Assembly (NCBI GenBank): GCA_036023115.1
Contig: JAYKKT010000055.1
Location: forward strand, 12,462,501-12,526,500
From: Brasenia schreberi
Lineage: Eukaryota > Streptophyta > Magnoliopsida > Nymphaeales > Cabombaceae
Length of the DNA stretch: 64,000 bases
Reading direction: 5' to 3'
Below the pieces are notes generated by a model. It ran no database searches. It was given only the letters and a program-made list of their open reading frames with translations, and was not told where the DNA came from. The translations under genes were made by a program, and so were the position numbers. Below, one piece after another: positions 63,208 through 64,000 of this stretch. Every line of letters starts with the position of its first letter. Position 1 is the first letter of the stretch.

Positions 63208-64000
63208 AATGCCCCTCTTTGGCCTTGTGCAAATCGATTTGGATAAGGGCAAAGATGACAAACACCCCTTTTAATGTCTCCCTAGATCTACCCACGAAGA
63301 ATATGGGATCGTCCCATTTTTAGTAAAATCTCAATTTACAAATTCCGGTAGGAGGAGATATCACGCCAAAGGGTTATACTATGGAATCTGGTCCTAAAAT
63401 GGGATCATGTTCATGCAAGTACCATGCATGGAATGCAGATGACATGGGTGTGGTGCCAAGAGTGGCGGCCTCCCAGAGACCAGATGTGGTCGAACTCTAG
63501 AGACTTACAAGGTCTACTGCTCCAAGTGAGCCAATCCTATGCTGTTCGATGTTCGGTTTTCAAAACTTATTTACAAAAGCTATTTACAAAAGGGACAACT
63601 GTCTTGAGCCTCGATCCTAAGGATCTCGAGCTCTTCGTGCTTGCCCTTGTTTGAGTCTTAACACTCGCCTATCTAGCGGAGGTTTTATAAGAAAACAAGC
63701 TTCATTTCAAATTCCTACGCCTTACTCGAAACGTCAAATTCTTAAACAAGATGAAATTCAAGTAAGTAAATCCTATTTTTACTTTAGGATTCCTCGAAAT
63801 GAATCATGCTTTAGCTTGGGATAAGTCAGGGATGGGAAAGAGATACCACGGTCCCTTCTGAAGCGTCCCGTGGCTTAAGGCATAGAAGGCGGAAAACTGC
63901 TCTTTTTGAGCTTTTTGGCCTCTTTTTTCTTTTTTCATAGAGGGTCTCCCTTTGGGAGTATTTTTTTCTTTAATCCCTCTTTTTCATAAGAGAATCGATT
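63208..64000 (-). mobile_element. 3' internal non-coding end of element R
   Basis: The minus-strand purine tract GCCAAAGAGGGGCATT (63208-63223) adjoins the LTR and overlaps an imperfect hairpin (to about 63245). Then non-coding sequence with the conserved CCACGG..CCGTGG stem-loop at 63846-63873 and the start of the purine-rich repeat zone (from about 63900). The layout matches C at 36408-37340. No credible reading frame; the open frame at 63424-63654 is not shared with any other copy. Confidence 0.78.

Noticed and set aside
63424..63654. 76-codon frame in the 3' end of R
   Set aside because: No counterpart in the equivalent zones of C, D or K and no recognisable protein feature.

Overview
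The window is plant nuclear DNA made almost entirely of nested, decayed LTR retrotransposons. I find no convincing cellular gene, rRNA, tRNA, CRISPR array or bacterial feature. The polyproteins are Ty3/gypsy-type (Gag, aspartic protease, RT with YVDD, RNase H, a second RNase H, HHCC integrase). The second RNase H domain, the RT start region (FAWTYEDMPGIDP) and the protease tail (LLLGRPWIH) point to the Tat (Ogre/Retand-like) lineage of seed plants. The host is therefore probably a flowering plant with a repeat-rich genome; I cannot name the species.

All elements share LTRs that start TGTAAACACC and end TCTACA, then a primer-binding site TGGCACGCCCGGTGGGACC, and a purine tract GCCAAAGAGGGGCATC before the 3' LTR. 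By eye the LTRs form four subfamilies: A (354-3794, 44840-47722, fragment 51411-51575), B (8384-11757, 17824-21348, 27408-30707, 51576-55010, 60031-63207, more distantly 14529-17640), E (23160-26513, 48210-51338) and C (34229-36407 with 41312-43468). Five insertions are proven by perfect 5-bp target duplications: solo LTRs 8384-11757 (ATTCC), 17824-21348 (AGGGG), 27408-30707 (AGTAC) and 44840-47722 (AGGGC), and the complete element 34229-43468 (CCTTT).

Layout. 1-6375: the 3' end of one element with its LTR, joined to a fragment of a charged ORF ('ORF-X') and then to a truncated LTR. 6376-14057 (+): non-autonomous element D (PBS, ORF-X, palindromic tandem repeats, decayed pol), split by a solo LTR. 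14058-17640 (-): element J, internally deleted. 17641-26513 (-): element E2 (5' LTR, gag, start of protease), split by a solo LTR. 26514-51338 (-): autonomous-type element G (5' LTR, gag, protease, RT, RNase H, second RNase H, integrase), split by two solo LTRs and by complete element C, and cut off on its left by E2. 51339-51575: scraps of an RT gene and an A-type LTR. 51576-60030 (+): element F (5' LTR, gag, protease, RT/RNase H). 60031-64000 (-): 3' LTR and 3' internal end of a further element R that interrupts F.

The most interesting signals are: a non-autonomous family (C, D and the 3795-4777 fragment) that carries ORF-X instead of gag and shares an already decayed pol, implying movement in trans by G/F-like elements; a stem-loop near the 3' end of every LTR whose base pairs covary between subfamilies; tandem palindromes in D whose arms change in a compensatory way; a serial array of short hairpins in A-type LTRs; and a conserved stop plus possible 3' splice site between protease and RT.
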